Source of the DNA: Antrodiella citrinella
Lineage: Eukaryota > Basidiomycota > Agaricomycetes > Polyporales > Steccherinaceae
Reading direction: 5' to 3'
DNA length: 64,000 nt
Assembly: GCA_004802725.1 (NCBI GenBank)
Contig: SGPM01000053.1
Location: forward strand, 1 to 64,000
The notes under the pieces were generated by a model. It was given only the letters and a program-made list of their open reading frames with translations. It made no database searches and was not told where the DNA came from. Positions 34,394-47,200 of the stretch are shown in pieces (within the stretch, counting starts at the first letter, position 1; each line of letters begins with the position of its first letter). The translations under genes were made by a program, and so were the position numbers.

Positions 34394-35952
34394 ATGAAAC
34401 TCACTATCAGCCTCACTCTCCTCATTGGTGTGGCCGCGACCTTCGCTCATGAAGGTCACGGCGATGAATCCCAGATGCCTCTCGACTACGTCAGATTCCC
34501 CTATCAAGCCCAGTATCCCGGAGATGACACAGGTCAGTTTCATCGACGGCGAGACGTCTTCAAGCCTGCCTGACATCTCTAGTAGTGACCGCCGACTCTA
34601 TCTTCTCTGGTATCACCACGTTTGCAAAGCTGCCATGGGTTCAATGCTTGGGCAAGAACAAAGTGGAAGCATTTGACATCGCATTCATCGGCGCGCCCTT
34701 CGTAAGTTGATGCTTGATGTTCAACAGTGCAAGGATAACCCATGCCATGTACAGGATACTGGCACCTCTTACCGTCCAGGGGCCCGCTTTGGTCCCGCTG
34801 GTATCCGCGCTGGCTCCCGTCGTCTCACTCTGTATGGTGGCTATAACGTTCCGCTCGAAGTGAATCCGTTCTTTTCTGGTCTGAAGATCGTTGATTGCGG
34901 TGATATTCCGGTCACTCCCTACGATAACCACCACGCCATCCAACAGATCGAAAACGGTCACAGGGAACTGCTTCATCGTGGCCCATTCTCCCCACTGGGT
35001 AACGACTCTATCACAGGCGAACCTCTGGTGCCCATCTCGAAGGACGGCAAACACCATCCTCGTGTCATCACCCTGGGAGGTGACCACACGATTGTCCTAC
35101 CTATACTTCGCTCTATCTACACCGCTTACGGTGCGATTTCCGTTATTCACTTCGACTCTCACCTGGACACATGGAAGCCCAAAGTCTTCGGCGGCGCACC
35201 CTCTTCTCAAGCCGCAATAAATCATGGTACATATTTCTATTGGGCCAGCCAAGAAGGCTTGATCAAGAACGGGTCATCAATTGCAAGTGTCTTCTCGCGC
35301 TCCATTCTTTCTCTCGTCGTACCAAGATCTTGTGATCCTAGTTTCATTTGGTTTTCTTAGCATGGTGCCATACGGACGACGCTTTCTGGTCCCACTGATT
35401 ACGAGAACGACGATAACTCTGGATTCCAAAGGATCGAGGCCCGCGAGATCGATACGATCGGTCAGTGTTCACTTCCTGGCCTCATGTACGCCCACTCACT
35501 TGGTTCCGACCAAGTAGGAACGGACGGTATCATCAAGAAGATCCGCGAGGTTGTCGGTGACAAGCCCGTATACCTATCGATCGATGTGTGTTATGTCATA
35601 CCTGCTTTTGATCTGGACACTGAACCGCGATGCGTGCTTAGATTGACTCTATCGACCCTGCATTCGCACCTGCTACTGGTACACCGGAGACCGGAGGCTG
35701 GTCGACCCGCGAATTGAGAACTATTCTCCGCGGCTTGGATGGTCTACATATCGTCTCTGCTGACCTCGTGGAAGTCGCACCTGCCTACGACACGAATGCC
35801 GAGTTGACCACGATGGCCGCTGCGGACGTGAGTGCCGTTCTCGATTTGATATTGTGGACCATGTGGCGGATGCTGATCTTCCCTGTGGACAGGTGTTATT
35901 CGAGGTATTGAGCGTCATGGCGAAGACGCCGCTCGGTAAGGTGAAGAATTAA
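34394..35952 (+). CDS. Secreted-type agmatinase (ureohydrolase)
   Basis: About six exons. The ATG at 34394 opens a classical signal peptide ([18 protein letters not shown]) followed by HEGHGDE. The mature part has [10 protein letters not shown], joined to [18 protein letters not shown], the ureohydrolase fold opening. Manganese-binding motifs are [23 protein letters not shown] and SIDV spliced to [30 protein letters not shown] and [17 protein letters not shown] also fit agmatinase rather than arginase. The enzyme would hydrolyse agmatine or a related guanidino compound to urea and an amine. The signal peptide implies the vacuole or cell exterior, as in other basidiomycete members. Intron ends that matter: exon 1 stops near 34531, and an intron interrupts the last metal motif near 35585. 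Confidence 0.9.
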
Positions 35953-36385
35953 ATGCGTGGGTGTAGAATTGCCTCTCGTTCAAGCATTAACCGTTCAACC
36001 CATTTCTTCTCATACACGTTCTGTTGAGATCTTGATGCTCTTGTCCATCGCTCGGATTCGTGCTTCTCTGATTCCTGATTTTTGTGCACCCGTACCGTGT
36101 AATTGTGACTCGGGGACTCAACCTTATCTGTACCCGGTATCCTTGTACTTGTACACGGCAAACAATATGTCATCGCGTTTGTTGTGGCAATCAGTCGTCA
36201 TCGTGCTCGGGAAAAAAGTGTTCCATGGAACAACGAAATATATTGCGGTGACTTATGTACAAAAAACAAGGCCACATCTACAAAAATTGCGGCTCAGTCC
36301 ACGCATCGGACCAGAATCAACACGTTTCCAATCCAACCTCTCTACGGGCCCCGTTCAGGATTCCAGAGTCAACACCAGACAGAAT
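35953..36385. other. Convergent 3' region, no gene seen
   Basis: About 430 bp between the agmatinase and the MATE gene, whose 3' ends face each other. Overlapping plus-strand frames here (35957-36545) run into the MATE gene and look like shadows. Confidence 0.55.
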
Positions 36386-38493
36386 CTACGCTGCGCTGAT
36401 CCCAGCGGCGCGCTCGTACGACGCACGCCGCGTTGCTTCAGCCTCGTTTCTTTCTATACCTTTTAGGACCTCTTTGTCCCAGTCGGTTCCCAACCATACC
36501 GTGCCGTATTCTCCGAGACCGACGATGAAGAGTGCTACGACCTGACCTAAGTAGTGAGAATATTGGCCTGAGTCGCAACGAACATCTAAAACCATATATA
36601 ACTCACCCATCCACAATCCTTCTAGTCCGAGGTGAGTCTGAGGGTGGAATGCAAGTGTAATACCAATGGGTAAAGCGAGGACGTAGTAGGCGATTAAGTT
36701 GAAGAACGCGCCAAGATGTTGACGTCCTATGCCACATGTCTGGGAATAATGCACCGCCCCGAAAGCAGCAAAGCCACGCACCCTGACCGCGGAGCACCCC
36801 TCCACATGAACCTGCAAGACCATCTGCAATCTGTAGCACAAAGATAGCACAGTGTGAATATGTTTTGCCTTGAGGATGGCTGAACTCGAACTCGGATGAT
36901 ACTTGCTTGGAAGGACGCGACGAGCGGCATGACTTTGCTCACGAGATGCACGACGGCTTCGTCGTAGCTGAATATGTACCCGAACACCTGTCCGTCCAAG
37001 ATGTCATGAGTTGGGAGTGAGGCGATTCTGCGAGATGAACATACGTCTTTTGTGGCCATCATGACGGTCATGACGATAGAGCCGACGATCACACTCAAGA
37101 GAGCAGACGCATGACTCGCTTGTTTCGCACCGAAAGCTGAGCGGGATCCGATTAGGTTACCAACACGAGTGGAAGCTGCCACGCCTGCGGAAACAAGTCA
37201 GACAATGTCCAAACACCGACATCGTACATGAGGTGGGGCCTTCAAACCTATGCCGAATGGAATGGTGTTCAACACCTGATCAGTGGTCATGATAACGGAC
37301 TGCGCCGCGAGAGGTAGGGATCCCAACCGCCCAGCTGCCAAGGCGACAATTTCAAAAGCGGCCCTAGGAATAAGCATCTCAGCCCACGGCTTTCCTGTAT
37401 GAAGTGATCATAGAGCTTACCATTCTGTGCCGACCATGAGTATCCCTGGGATGGCGAGCTTGAGGAACGCCATGCAGCTGTTCCAATCGAGAACAACGCG
37501 CATTTGGAAGCCTTCCCATGTCTTATTTTTGTGAAAAGTAGGTGAGAAGTACGTCAATGAGACCAGAACAAAAAGGCAAAGCCAATAAGTGATGGAGATG
37601 GCGACAGGACACCCCAGGAGACCCAAGGAGGTGTGGTGAACGAGAATAATGTTGAGAACCAAGTTCACGGGTGCAACAACGATGAGGGAAATTGTAGCGG
37701 TTCGCATGATACCTAAGATGATAATAAGCGATGACATCAGAAACGAGCTTGAACTGCTTACCTTGGCATTGCAAGTACTTTTTCATACTTTCGAACGCGA
37801 TGTATCCAGGTGCGCCGAATATCAAGACACGTAGAATGCGTTGCACATCCTGGCTGAGTTTTTCTTCTTGTCCAAGAGCGAGAAGGACAGGATGTACAAA
37901 GAACCAAAGTGCCACGACAGGGACAAACAGTAGCCAAAGGAGAACGACGCAGCGTTGAAAATGAATTGAGACGTCCGCTGGCCTAGTTCCTCCTGTAAAT
38001 GCTTGGGAGCCAAGAGTATCGAGGGCCGTGGTTCCACCGAGAGCGACGCACCAGCCTACGAAGCAGCAATTATGAGACCTCATTTAATTATCAACCACAG
38101 ACAAAACGGACCACTCGCCAGTGACCATGGCGAACATAAGAGAGAACGCCGCCGCTGACAGTTCTTCCGGACCAAGTCGCCCAACTATCAAGATGCTGAC
38201 AGTCTGGATGGAGTTTTGGAGAATGTAAGATAATATAACTGAAAATGTCGAATCGGTCAGCAGTTGTACATGAACGAACCCAGCCGCTTGCCTGGAATGG
38301 AATCTACGAATAGCGCGACGCCCACAGCGCCGAACGACTTTGTTGCGAGCTTTACTGCTTCCTCATTTGGCAGGATAGGTACCGCTGCAGTGACAGACGA
38401 CGGGCTGCTCAGGCTGTGCATCGTGTGCGGCAGTGCATTTGACAAAAGTGGCTGGGATTCATCTAGAGAAGGTGCAGAGTAAGTGCACGGCAT
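36386..38493 (-). CDS. MATE-family multidrug/toxin efflux transporter
   Basis: About nine exons. A 75-residue hydrophilic N-terminus is followed by roughly twelve membrane segments in two MatE halves. Recognisable pieces are [33 protein letters not shown] (the MATE motif LxTLxxQAxG), [55 protein letters not shown], then [18 protein letters not shown], the second-half motif, and [16 protein letters not shown]. The protein exchanges protons or sodium for cationic or organic compounds at the plasma membrane or vacuole; the substrate cannot be told. The gene is divergent from cofilin with only 276 bp between starts. Confidence 0.92.
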
Positions 38494-38769
38494 CTCTGAG
38501 GGATTTGATGATAGACGATTTGCCTACTCTCCGAAGGTGTCCGCCTTTTATTGTGTGGGCCTCGAGGCAGCTCGAGGCAGACCTGGAGGCAAGGAAAAAG
38601 GAGAAAGAGAGATAGTCAGATAGTCGAGCATTGCCAAACAGGGAAGGCCGGCAATCGCCGAAATCGCGATATACTTATAGCAGCGCAGCGCGTACAGCCA
38701 ATCTCAGTATCCGCGTCCATCTATACCGTCCCTTTCGTCCTCCCATCCTCTTCTCGACAGTCACAAGCT
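38494..38769. promoter_or_regulatory. Short bidirectional upstream region (MATE and cofilin)
   Basis: The 276 bp between two divergent start codons must contain both promoters. An AT-rich word ATATACTTATAG at 38670-38681 lies about 90 bp before the cofilin ATG, and a pyrimidine-rich stretch follows at 38715-38755. This is inferred from gene positions only. Confidence 0.4.
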
Positions 38770-39395
38770 ATGGTACGTGTTCTTTGAGTTTCACTGTTTG
38801 ATCAGCTAAGCTGAAGGAGCGGGTTTCTTAGGCTTCCTCAGGTGTTGGCCTCAGCAACGAATGCACTCAGATCTACAACGACCTCAAGCTCGGAAAGAAG
38901 CACAAATATATTATCTATAACCTGAACAAGGATGTCACTGAAATCGTGGTCGAGAAGACATCTGCTTCAACCAGCTACGACGATTTCATCGCAGATCTGC
39001 CAGAGAAGGAGTGCCGATGGGCTGTGTATGACTTTGAGTTCGAGCGGGAGGATGGTGGCAAGAGGAACAAGCTCGTCTTCATTGCATGGTGAGTTGCTCG
39101 TAAATTTTGCGTGCACACGAAAATGTAGTGTGGCACACATCTCGTTCCAGTGTTGAATACTGTGTATCCGTAGGTCTCCCGATGACGCAAAGGTGAAGCA
39201 GAAGATGTTGTTCGCTTCCTCCAAGGACGCCCTCAGGCGAACCCTCATCGGTATCGCAACCGAGATCCAGGGTACCGATTTCAGCGAAGTGGCGTATGAG
39301 AGTGGTATGTCCATTCCTTCATCGCGTATCCTACTGCTCTGACATCAGATCTCTCCCAATCAGTCCTGGACAAGGCTTCGCGCGGAGGTGCTTGA
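38770..39395 (+). CDS. COF1: Cofilin (ADF/cofilin)
   Basis: Four exons (38770-38772, 38832-39088, 39174-39304, 39364-39395) give 140 residues. The first exon is the ATG alone. The protein reads [20 protein letters not shown], then [58 protein letters not shown], the actin-binding helix [20 protein letters not shown], and [11 protein letters not shown]-terminal Ser residues after Met match the regulatory phosphorylation site of the family. Cofilin severs and depolymerises actin filaments in the cytosol. All introns are GT-AG. The alternative, starting at a Met in exon 2, would lose the conserved N-terminus. Confidence 0.96.
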
Positions 39396-39937
39396 GCTTT
39401 CAAGGACGACATCGATTCCGTCTTTATCTCATTCTGACAGCCCTTTCTTCTGGCGATAATCTCTGCCTTTCTTCCCTGTTTCATTTCCTTGGTCTGCATC
39501 GGCTGAACTCTCCGGCTTTTCCTACCCTTATTCAAGATTCGCGCCCCCTTTATTATGTAGAGAAGTCGCAGCTGAACTTTCGAAGAGGATATAAGCTAGC
39601 AGTGTATCACAAGTGCAGTACAACAACACAATCAACGACGATCGAAAATGACACGCCTCGACGACGCTGAGCGAAAAGGAGCTCAAAAGATGATATTTAG
39701 TGTGAGTTGAAGAGTCTGCCTGCAGTACAGGAAGGAGCGAAATGATTGCGAGATCATCCAAATCCAGTGAAAAAATTGATAACGAATGAACATACACTCG
39801 CTCCAGGAGAAAATGCAGAGGCCACTTCCTGACTTGAGGTTCCTCGGCAACATGACCTCCCAGCTCTACTGGATAAACGATCGCGTTGTGAAGATCCTCA
39901 GGAAGCCTCCAGCGCCAGGTGACTTGGAGTCCGTCGT
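39396..39937. other. Convergent 3' region, no gene seen
   Basis: About 540 bp between cofilin and MOB1, whose ends converge. The minus-strand frame 39528-40001 overlaps MOB1's last exon in another phase and is a shadow. Confidence 0.6.
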
Positions 39938-40820
39938 CATGACACAAGGATGCCCATCTCTTTCCATCTCTCCCAAAGCAAGCCGATACCGGCCGGTGCA
40001 TTTGGAGCCCCCTTCACGTCTTTCACGTCCAGAAGCTCGTATTCTTTCCCGAAAGCCAGGAAATGCGCGAACAGTGAGTTGAAATGTGGCTCAGAGCGCA
40101 GGTGCAGAATCTGAGGATAGTGCGCGTAGTAGAGGTGGGCAAAAACGCGAAGCAGTTGTCGGTAAACGTGCTTAATTGTGGAAGGGAAACTGGGAGAAAA
40201 ATCCCGACCTGCCGGAAAAGAAATCTCGTATTAGCTGGCGCCTATAATGATAGAGCCATGTGACGTACCGGATCTCGTTGGAAAAGCGTTCTCATCGTCC
40301 AGCAAATTTTGTACCCAAGTCATGACATAGTCGATGTATGTGGGGGCGGGTAGTTGAACACTCTTGCGATCTTGGTTGATCCAAGTGTAGTTCAGCCTGT
40401 AAAGAGAATAAGTTGATCTGCAATAATAGTAACGACTGTACCACGTACTGAGGGCCAGCAGCCATAGCCGGACACGATTGAGATGTGCAGCATTCAGTCA
40501 AAACGCCGTAGAATAGATTCAGATTCTGGTAGAAATCGAACACTGAACATGGCAAATTGGTCAGTTTAGTGTCGTTGAGACGAACACAATTACTTACTGT
40601 TAAAGGCGACCCATTCCATTACATCCACGTGTTTAGGCTGCATCACAATGGTCTTGAAGTTTCCTACAACGAGAGCCGCCTCCACAAAAGGACTGCATAG
40701 ATACAGAGGTTTGGGTGCTTGAGGATTTGTTGGACTGGGCGGCGGGAGAGATTCGGTGGAAGGAAAGGTAGCCGAAGTCGGCGTAGTGGATCTCTTCGGA
40801 GGCCTGGGTGCACGGGACAT
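39938..40820 (-). CDS. MOB1/phocein-family kinase activator
   Basis: About four exons. After a Pro/Thr/Ser-rich N-terminus (MSRAPRPPKRSTTPTS) the conserved domain reads KHVDVMEWVAFN joined to FDFYQNLNLFYGVLTECCT, with SQSCPAMAAGP carrying one zinc-ligand Cys, then the segment TWINQDRKSVQLPAPTYIDY, an internal exon reading VMTWVQNLLDDENAFPT, HVYRQLLRVFAHLYYAHYP with the His zinc ligands, and EPHFNSLFAHFLAFGKEYEL. It ends ERWKEMGILVS at 39938. MOB proteins bind and activate NDR/LATS-type kinases in mitotic exit, cytokinesis and polarity. The tail (LLDVKDVKGAPNAP) fits the MOB-like group rather than canonical Mob1. A 5' untranslated intron (40890-40828) lies just before the start. Confidence 0.9.
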
Positions 40821-41298
40821 TGACCGCCTGTGTGTGTATATATACAATCAGTAAATCGTGATGTGGTATAGATGTACATTCGAAGCTCACCCAATGGAGT
40901 TGAAGAATGACATGTCGCCCTACTATAAAGTCGGTTGGCAACGTGAATGCGCTGGTTGTGGCAAGAACTCCGAGCGAAAATGGGAAGATGAAGAGTTCCA
41001 AGAAAATTCGTGTTCAACTATGCTAAAAACACGCGCGAAATNGCGACCAACGCGAAGGAGTAGTGAAGTTCGAGTGAAGCAAGTCTGAGTCTGATCTGAA
41101 CACGATGCCAGATGAATATGACTACCCAATTCGNTCGTAAGAAAATTATTTAAGTTACGATATTTAACATCCACGTGGTTNTATTTGTTCCTNTTTGATA
41201 TCAAGGCTGTTGGACAACAAATACAAATAGCCGCCTTGCGGCCGAATTGGGAAAACGCGCGCACATCCTTTTGACACCACACCCACGTNCTCGCCGTG
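40821..41298. other. Divergent upstream region of MOB1 and TPR/MLP1
   Basis: About 480 bp between divergent starts. The left part contains the MOB1 leader intron (minus strand, 40890-40828), preceded by upstream leader that reads openly but starts outside the conserved protein. Several N bases occur from 41042 on. Confidence 0.6.
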
Positions 41299-44200
41299 AT
41301 GAAGAGGACACGAAGACAAAGTAAAAAGGCCTTGGAGGCCGCAGATGCTGCAGGAGTAGGTGCGGATGTAGTGGAATCATCCCAGGGGACCTNGTCCGCA
41401 CCCCAACAAACCACCTTCTTTGTGCANATCCCAGACGACCTTGACACGGACCTGCTGTACAATCTACTCCCCGACGCCACTTTGGACGCGCCATCTCCGG
41501 AAGATGTTGTCTCTTTATACCGGTTTCTNCTGGCCCAGGCATCTGAAGTGGATGCGACGCAGCGCGAGCTAGAGGAGACAAGGGCAGAGGTGGAACGGAA
41601 GGACGTTGAGCTGGACCAGGCGCTGCAGGACAAGGAGACAGGAACGAAGGACCTGGATGTTACTCTGGAGAACTTGCAGAATNAGTTGAGCCAGGTCAAG
41701 AAAGAACGGGACGAGATTGGTGCGTGGCTCATAGCCATTGTTCTCTTGTGATGCTCATGCGCTGTGGCGACCCTATTCAGCTGCTTCGCGGAACGCTCTC
41801 CAGACTCAATTATCCTCTCTGTCNACCACTCAGTCGGTTTCAAGTAGTGAGGTGGAGACATTGAAGCACCGTGTCGANGACGTTGAGCGCGAGAAGCGCG
41901 ACCTCATCGGCGTTGTGAGCAGGCTGAGGGAGGATAGTACTCAGAGGGACGAAGAGATTCAGACCCTTCGCTCTGATCTGAAACAAGCTCGTCAGGAACA
42001 ACAAACGCTCGAAAGCTCACTCCGGGAATTNCGGTCAACAGAAACATCCACACGCTTTAAGATTGACTCCCTCACTCAACAGCTGCAGCTTGCGAAAGAT
42101 GAGGCCGAACGGACCTCAAAGGATCTTACGGAAAAGTCGGAGGAGTACTCCAAATACCGTAGGACGAAACACGCCGAACTCGCGCAACTACAGGCCGCAC
42201 ACGACGCTCTTGTCCAGACGCACGCTTCCACCGAGAGTACACTCAAAGCTATCCAGTCCGCACACAGCTCNCAATCTCATCAGCTCACTCAAGCACTGGC
42301 GCGTGTTCAGGACCTCACTAGTCGTGTTGCTGAGCAGGAAGCTACGTACTCCAGCGAGGCCGCAGGACTCCGCAGGTTGATCGAGATGATGGAGGAGCGG
42401 GAATCTCAAGCGAAGGGTATCGTGGAACGTATTGAGAACGAGTGGGCTGGTGTTGGAGAGCGTGCNGAGAGGCGGGAGGCTGTATTAAGAGAGGAGATCG
42501 ATGCACAGCGACAGCGCGCTGAAGGTGCCGAAGCGCGTCTCTCAGAGATGCAGAAGGTCCTGGACCGAATGGATCGCGGCGAATTTCCCATTCCCGATGG
42601 AAGCACACCGGGCACTCCTGCTCGTGGTCTCTCTACCCCTGCTCGCCACTCCGTGCCAGACTTCTTGACACAGGGTATGATGGGTCTCAGCCCAACTGTG
42701 GCTATGGCAAGCAGGGTGCAGAGGGGTGGCAAGACGTTCACTGAAGTCTATGCCGACTATGTGAGACTTCAAGAGGAGTATCAGAAGAAGTCCATGGAGT
42801 ACGACCACATGGACAGGACGCTGTCCGCCGTGCTTACCCAGATCGAGGAGCGGGTGCGTAGTGGTATTTACATCGCAGCCCTCACCTAGCTAACAATGCG
42901 TTCAGGCTCCTATTCTCGCCCAGCAGCGTCAGGAATACGAACGTCTGCAGTCTGAAGCAACTCAGCTTGCCAACCAACTAGCTCAGGCCCTCGCTGAACG
43001 CGACGCCAACGTAACGCTAGCCACTGACAACACGCAGAAATTGGCCAAGAGCACCCACGAGAACGAGTTCCTCACGAAGCAACTGAACGATCTCGGCATG
43101 CAAGTTCAGACTCTTCTCAAAGAACTCACACGTCAACAAGACCCTACGATCCCTGAAGACGAGGACCAAGAAACCACCGCGGGGCCTTTACGAGTGGTCG
43201 ACGACGTCATCACCGAGAGTCTCATCCGCTTCCGTTCCATACCCGAACTGCAAGCTCAAAACCAGAAGCTAATCAAGGTTGTCCGTGAGGTTGGTGCGAA
43301 GTTGGAGGCTGACGAGAAGGATTACCGCGTTCAGCTAGAGAAGGAGCAGGGCGAGGCGGTTCAGGAAGCTCACGAGGCCATCAAGCATCTTCAAGAACAA
43401 CTCGAAACCCACAAACGCAGCAGTGAAGTCACCATCCAGTCTTATATCAAGGAACGCGATGCCCTCAAAGCCACGTTAGCTCGCGAGCGTAGCACGGGCT
43501 CGTCCCGTCCCGTCAATGGTGTCAATGGTCGTGAATCCGTGGAGGCTTCGGAAGAGCTGTCGGAAGTTCAGAACCAGTTCGAAACATTCAAGACCGAGAT
43601 GTCTGTCGACTCCTCAAAGCTACGTGAGGGCTTACTTGGCTCGCAACGGGAAGCTGCACAACTCGGTACTGCACTTGCGAAAGCCAATGCCAAGATTGAC
43701 TATCTCAATGGTGAATAACCCAATACACATCCTATATACGTGATCGCTCATCTTATTGTTTAGATCGACACCGTATGCTCCAGGAACAGACGACTATGCA
43801 GAGGGCTGAGCTTGAAAGTCTCAGCAGACGAAACCAAGAGTTGTACGACCAGTATACTCGCATGGACATTGAGTGCAACCGATATTCCGAGGATCTCTTG
43901 ACGTCGAAAAGCGTTACCGAACAACTTCGTAACGAGACTGCTAATCTTCGAGCTGAGAAGAAGATCTGGGAGGTAAGTGGTCCTGTGAATAGAACTGACT
44001 AATGTCTGATGTTACTTTGCAGAGCGTGCAAAGTCGTATCGTGGAGGAGAACCGGACCTTGACTGTCGAGCGCTCTCAACTATCGGACCTTATGGCCAAT
44101 GTGCAGAGGATGCACACCGATCTTGAACGGTCTGGCGAGAATGACAGGAGACGCTTGGAAGGCCAGATTCAGATGCTTGAGTCTCAAACGTGAGTCCCCC

Positions 44201-47200
44201 TCTGTCTGGGGCGTTATCTCCGTCTGAATGTCATCACAGTCAGGACATGCGGTCACAGTTACAACAGGAGCGCGACTCGGTCCGACATGTTACCTTACAG
44301 AAGGATATTGAACTCAAGGAGCTGCGTACGAAGATAGAAAAGACGGTACGTATCACGACCCCACCTAGGATTGACTTCAATTTGACCTCGACTACAGACC
44401 CAAGAGTACTCTTCGACTCGCGAAGCCCTTGCTGTCGCCGAGACAAGCAGGAAGCATCTCGAGGAGCAAGTGGAACAGCTCACACGACAGATCAAGGGTA
44501 CCGAGGAAAAGCTTGCCGTGTATGAACGACGCACCTCCGGAAACGGTATTCAAAACCAGTCACAGGATCTCAGTCGTGAGCAGCAGCTTGAAACAGAGGT
44601 TGCAGAGCTTCGGTCAGTCTCAGTCTTATGCGGATCTGAAGTGATCGTCTCATTCTTTGTGCACAGCGCCTCACTCAAGGTCACCGAAGTCGATTTGGCC
44701 TCTGCTCGTTCCCACGTTGCGCAATTCCAAGAGATCAGCCAAGCTAACGAAGCTGCGCTTGCGAGTCTTAATGCGACCTACGACGAATACAAGTCTGCTA
44801 CAGAGGCTCAGATCACTTCCCGCGAGGTATGTCTTCATCATATCGGGTGGACACTGATCTCACAAACTTTGTAGTCCGACCTCATCGCTCTGGAGGACAA
44901 ATTCGACGAGCTTAGGAAAGAACACCTCGAGCAGCAGAACAAACTCAAAGAGATGCAGAAGACCTTCGACACAGACCGCGCCGCTTGGGCCAGCGACAAG
45001 AAGACCCTGGAAGGCACCATCTTCGACATGTCCACGTCTGAGAAGAACGTCGAGTCTGACCGTGCGTCACGAGACAACGAAATTCTTCGGCAAGAGGACA
45101 GAGCGAAATCGGCAGAGGAGAGGTATTCCCGTGAAGTTGTGGCCCATGCGGAGGCGATCAAGTCCGTGGAGGAGTTGCGTCAACAGCTGAACAAGGCTCT
45201 TGCTACTGCCAGGGATAACCAAGCAGCATCGGAGACTGCCCAAGTTAAGCTTACGGCCTCTGAAACTAGTTGGAAACTGCAGAAGGAAGCTCTTGACAAG
45301 GAAGTCACGGACGTCAGCACAAGGTCAGAGCTATTCATCTTTCGCTTACTTTCTCTCGTACTCATACTTGTTATAGATGCAAGGATCTCGCCGCTCAGAA
45401 CAACCTTCTTCATCAACATCTCGAAGCCGTCAACTCGCAAGCGGCTCGTATACGTCAGGCAGCTAATTCGTCGACTCCTACTACAGGGGAAGGTGATAGC
45501 AATGACGACGCTGATACCAAATTGGCTGAGCTTCGGTCGGTTGTGGCTTACTTGCGTAAGGAGAAGGAGATCGTCGATCTTCAACTCGAGTTGAGCAAAC
45601 AGGAGACTTTGAGGTTGAAGACTCAGATCGACCACGTGTCTCAGAATCTTGAGGAGACCCGCAAGGCCCTGTCTGAGGTATGTTGTTCGCGATTCGTCGC
45701 AAGTTTTGTAGCTGACTGGTGTTGTAGGAGCGTGAACGTGCCGTTGAGGTCGCTGCTTCAGAAGCGCAACATGCGGCGTTGGTGGAGCGTATCAACCAGT
45801 TGACGATCCTGAGAGAAAGCAACGCCACACTTCGTGCCGACTGTGAAGCTCATGCTAAGCGAGCGCGAACCTTGGATGCGAAGCTGCAAGAGCTTTCAGC
45901 GGAGCTTGAACCTACCAAGGAACAGCTACGCGTCGCTCGGGCTGAATTGGAAGCCCGTGACAAGCAGGTCAATCGTCTTGAGGATGAGACTCAGATGTGG
46001 CAGAAACGGAACACGCAGCTCCTGTCTAAGGTATGTTTTGACGTGGTATCTCATTCAGATATCTACTGACGTTGATGGTTCAGTACGATCGCATTGATCC
46101 TGTGGAGGTCCAAGCACTGAGAGATCAGATTCAAACGCTTGAGCTCGAGAAGGAGCAGCTAGCGAAGACTACAGAGGAAACAACGCAACAGGTATTGCAA
46201 CCACGTACTCGTGCTGAATTCCGAGACTCATTCATTTGTGCAGTCCGTAGCCCTCCAAGCGTCACTGGAAAAACTCAAGGAGACTGGTCGCAAGAACAAC
46301 GGTATCTACAATAGGCGCTTTGCTGAGTTTAAGACCGAGAAGGGTGAATTGGAGGAGAAGATTAAGACTCTGGAAACTCAGATCGCCGCGGTCACACAAG
46401 AGCGAGACGCGTTGAAGGCACAGTCCTCGCAAGACGCTAGCACTGAGTCCCAGCAATCGAGCGCTCTTCAACAAGAGCTTGGGACTTTGCGTCACGAGAA
46501 GGCCGTACTCGAGAAACAACTTGCAGATGAGAGAGCATCGAAGGCTGCATCCGTACCAGATCAAGCTCAGGTGGATCTTGTAGTAAGCCCAACAACATCT
46601 TGAACGTGGATTGTAAATCAGCTAAATTTCTGTTCCAGGCTAAGCTTACTCAAGAACGAGACACTCTGGCCGCAGAGAAGTCAGTTCTCGCAGCGCGACT
46701 ACAGACTGCAGCGTCGTCAACCGGTAATGCTCCAGTATCATGGGAGACTGAACGAGCGACACTCGCCAAAGCAAGAGATGAGGCACTTGCTAATGCTCAG
46801 GTACATTCTATTCTTATTGATTACAATATCAGGAATTCATGTTCCCCTGCAGAAATCTTCGAAAGATTTGGCCGATGCACAGGATAAGGTGAAGCAGTAC
46901 CAACAATCCACCGTACGTATGCATCGTCAATATAGCCGTTTCTGGTGTTGAGAATTCTCTTCGCAGGGTACCTTCCAGAACAGAATCTCAGAGCTTACGA
47001 AGGCACGCATGGCTGATAAGGAGGCCGCGGAGACGTCGTTGAAGGCTGCTGTAGATGCTGCTGTTCAGAGAGTACGAGAGGAGGTGCAAACAGGCACTCC
47101 AGGCTCGACTGATGAGATCGTAAAGAAGCACCAGGAAGAACTGCGCGAACTGCAGGAGCGACTTGTCAAGAAACATGAAGAGGAGCTCAGAACTGCGGTG

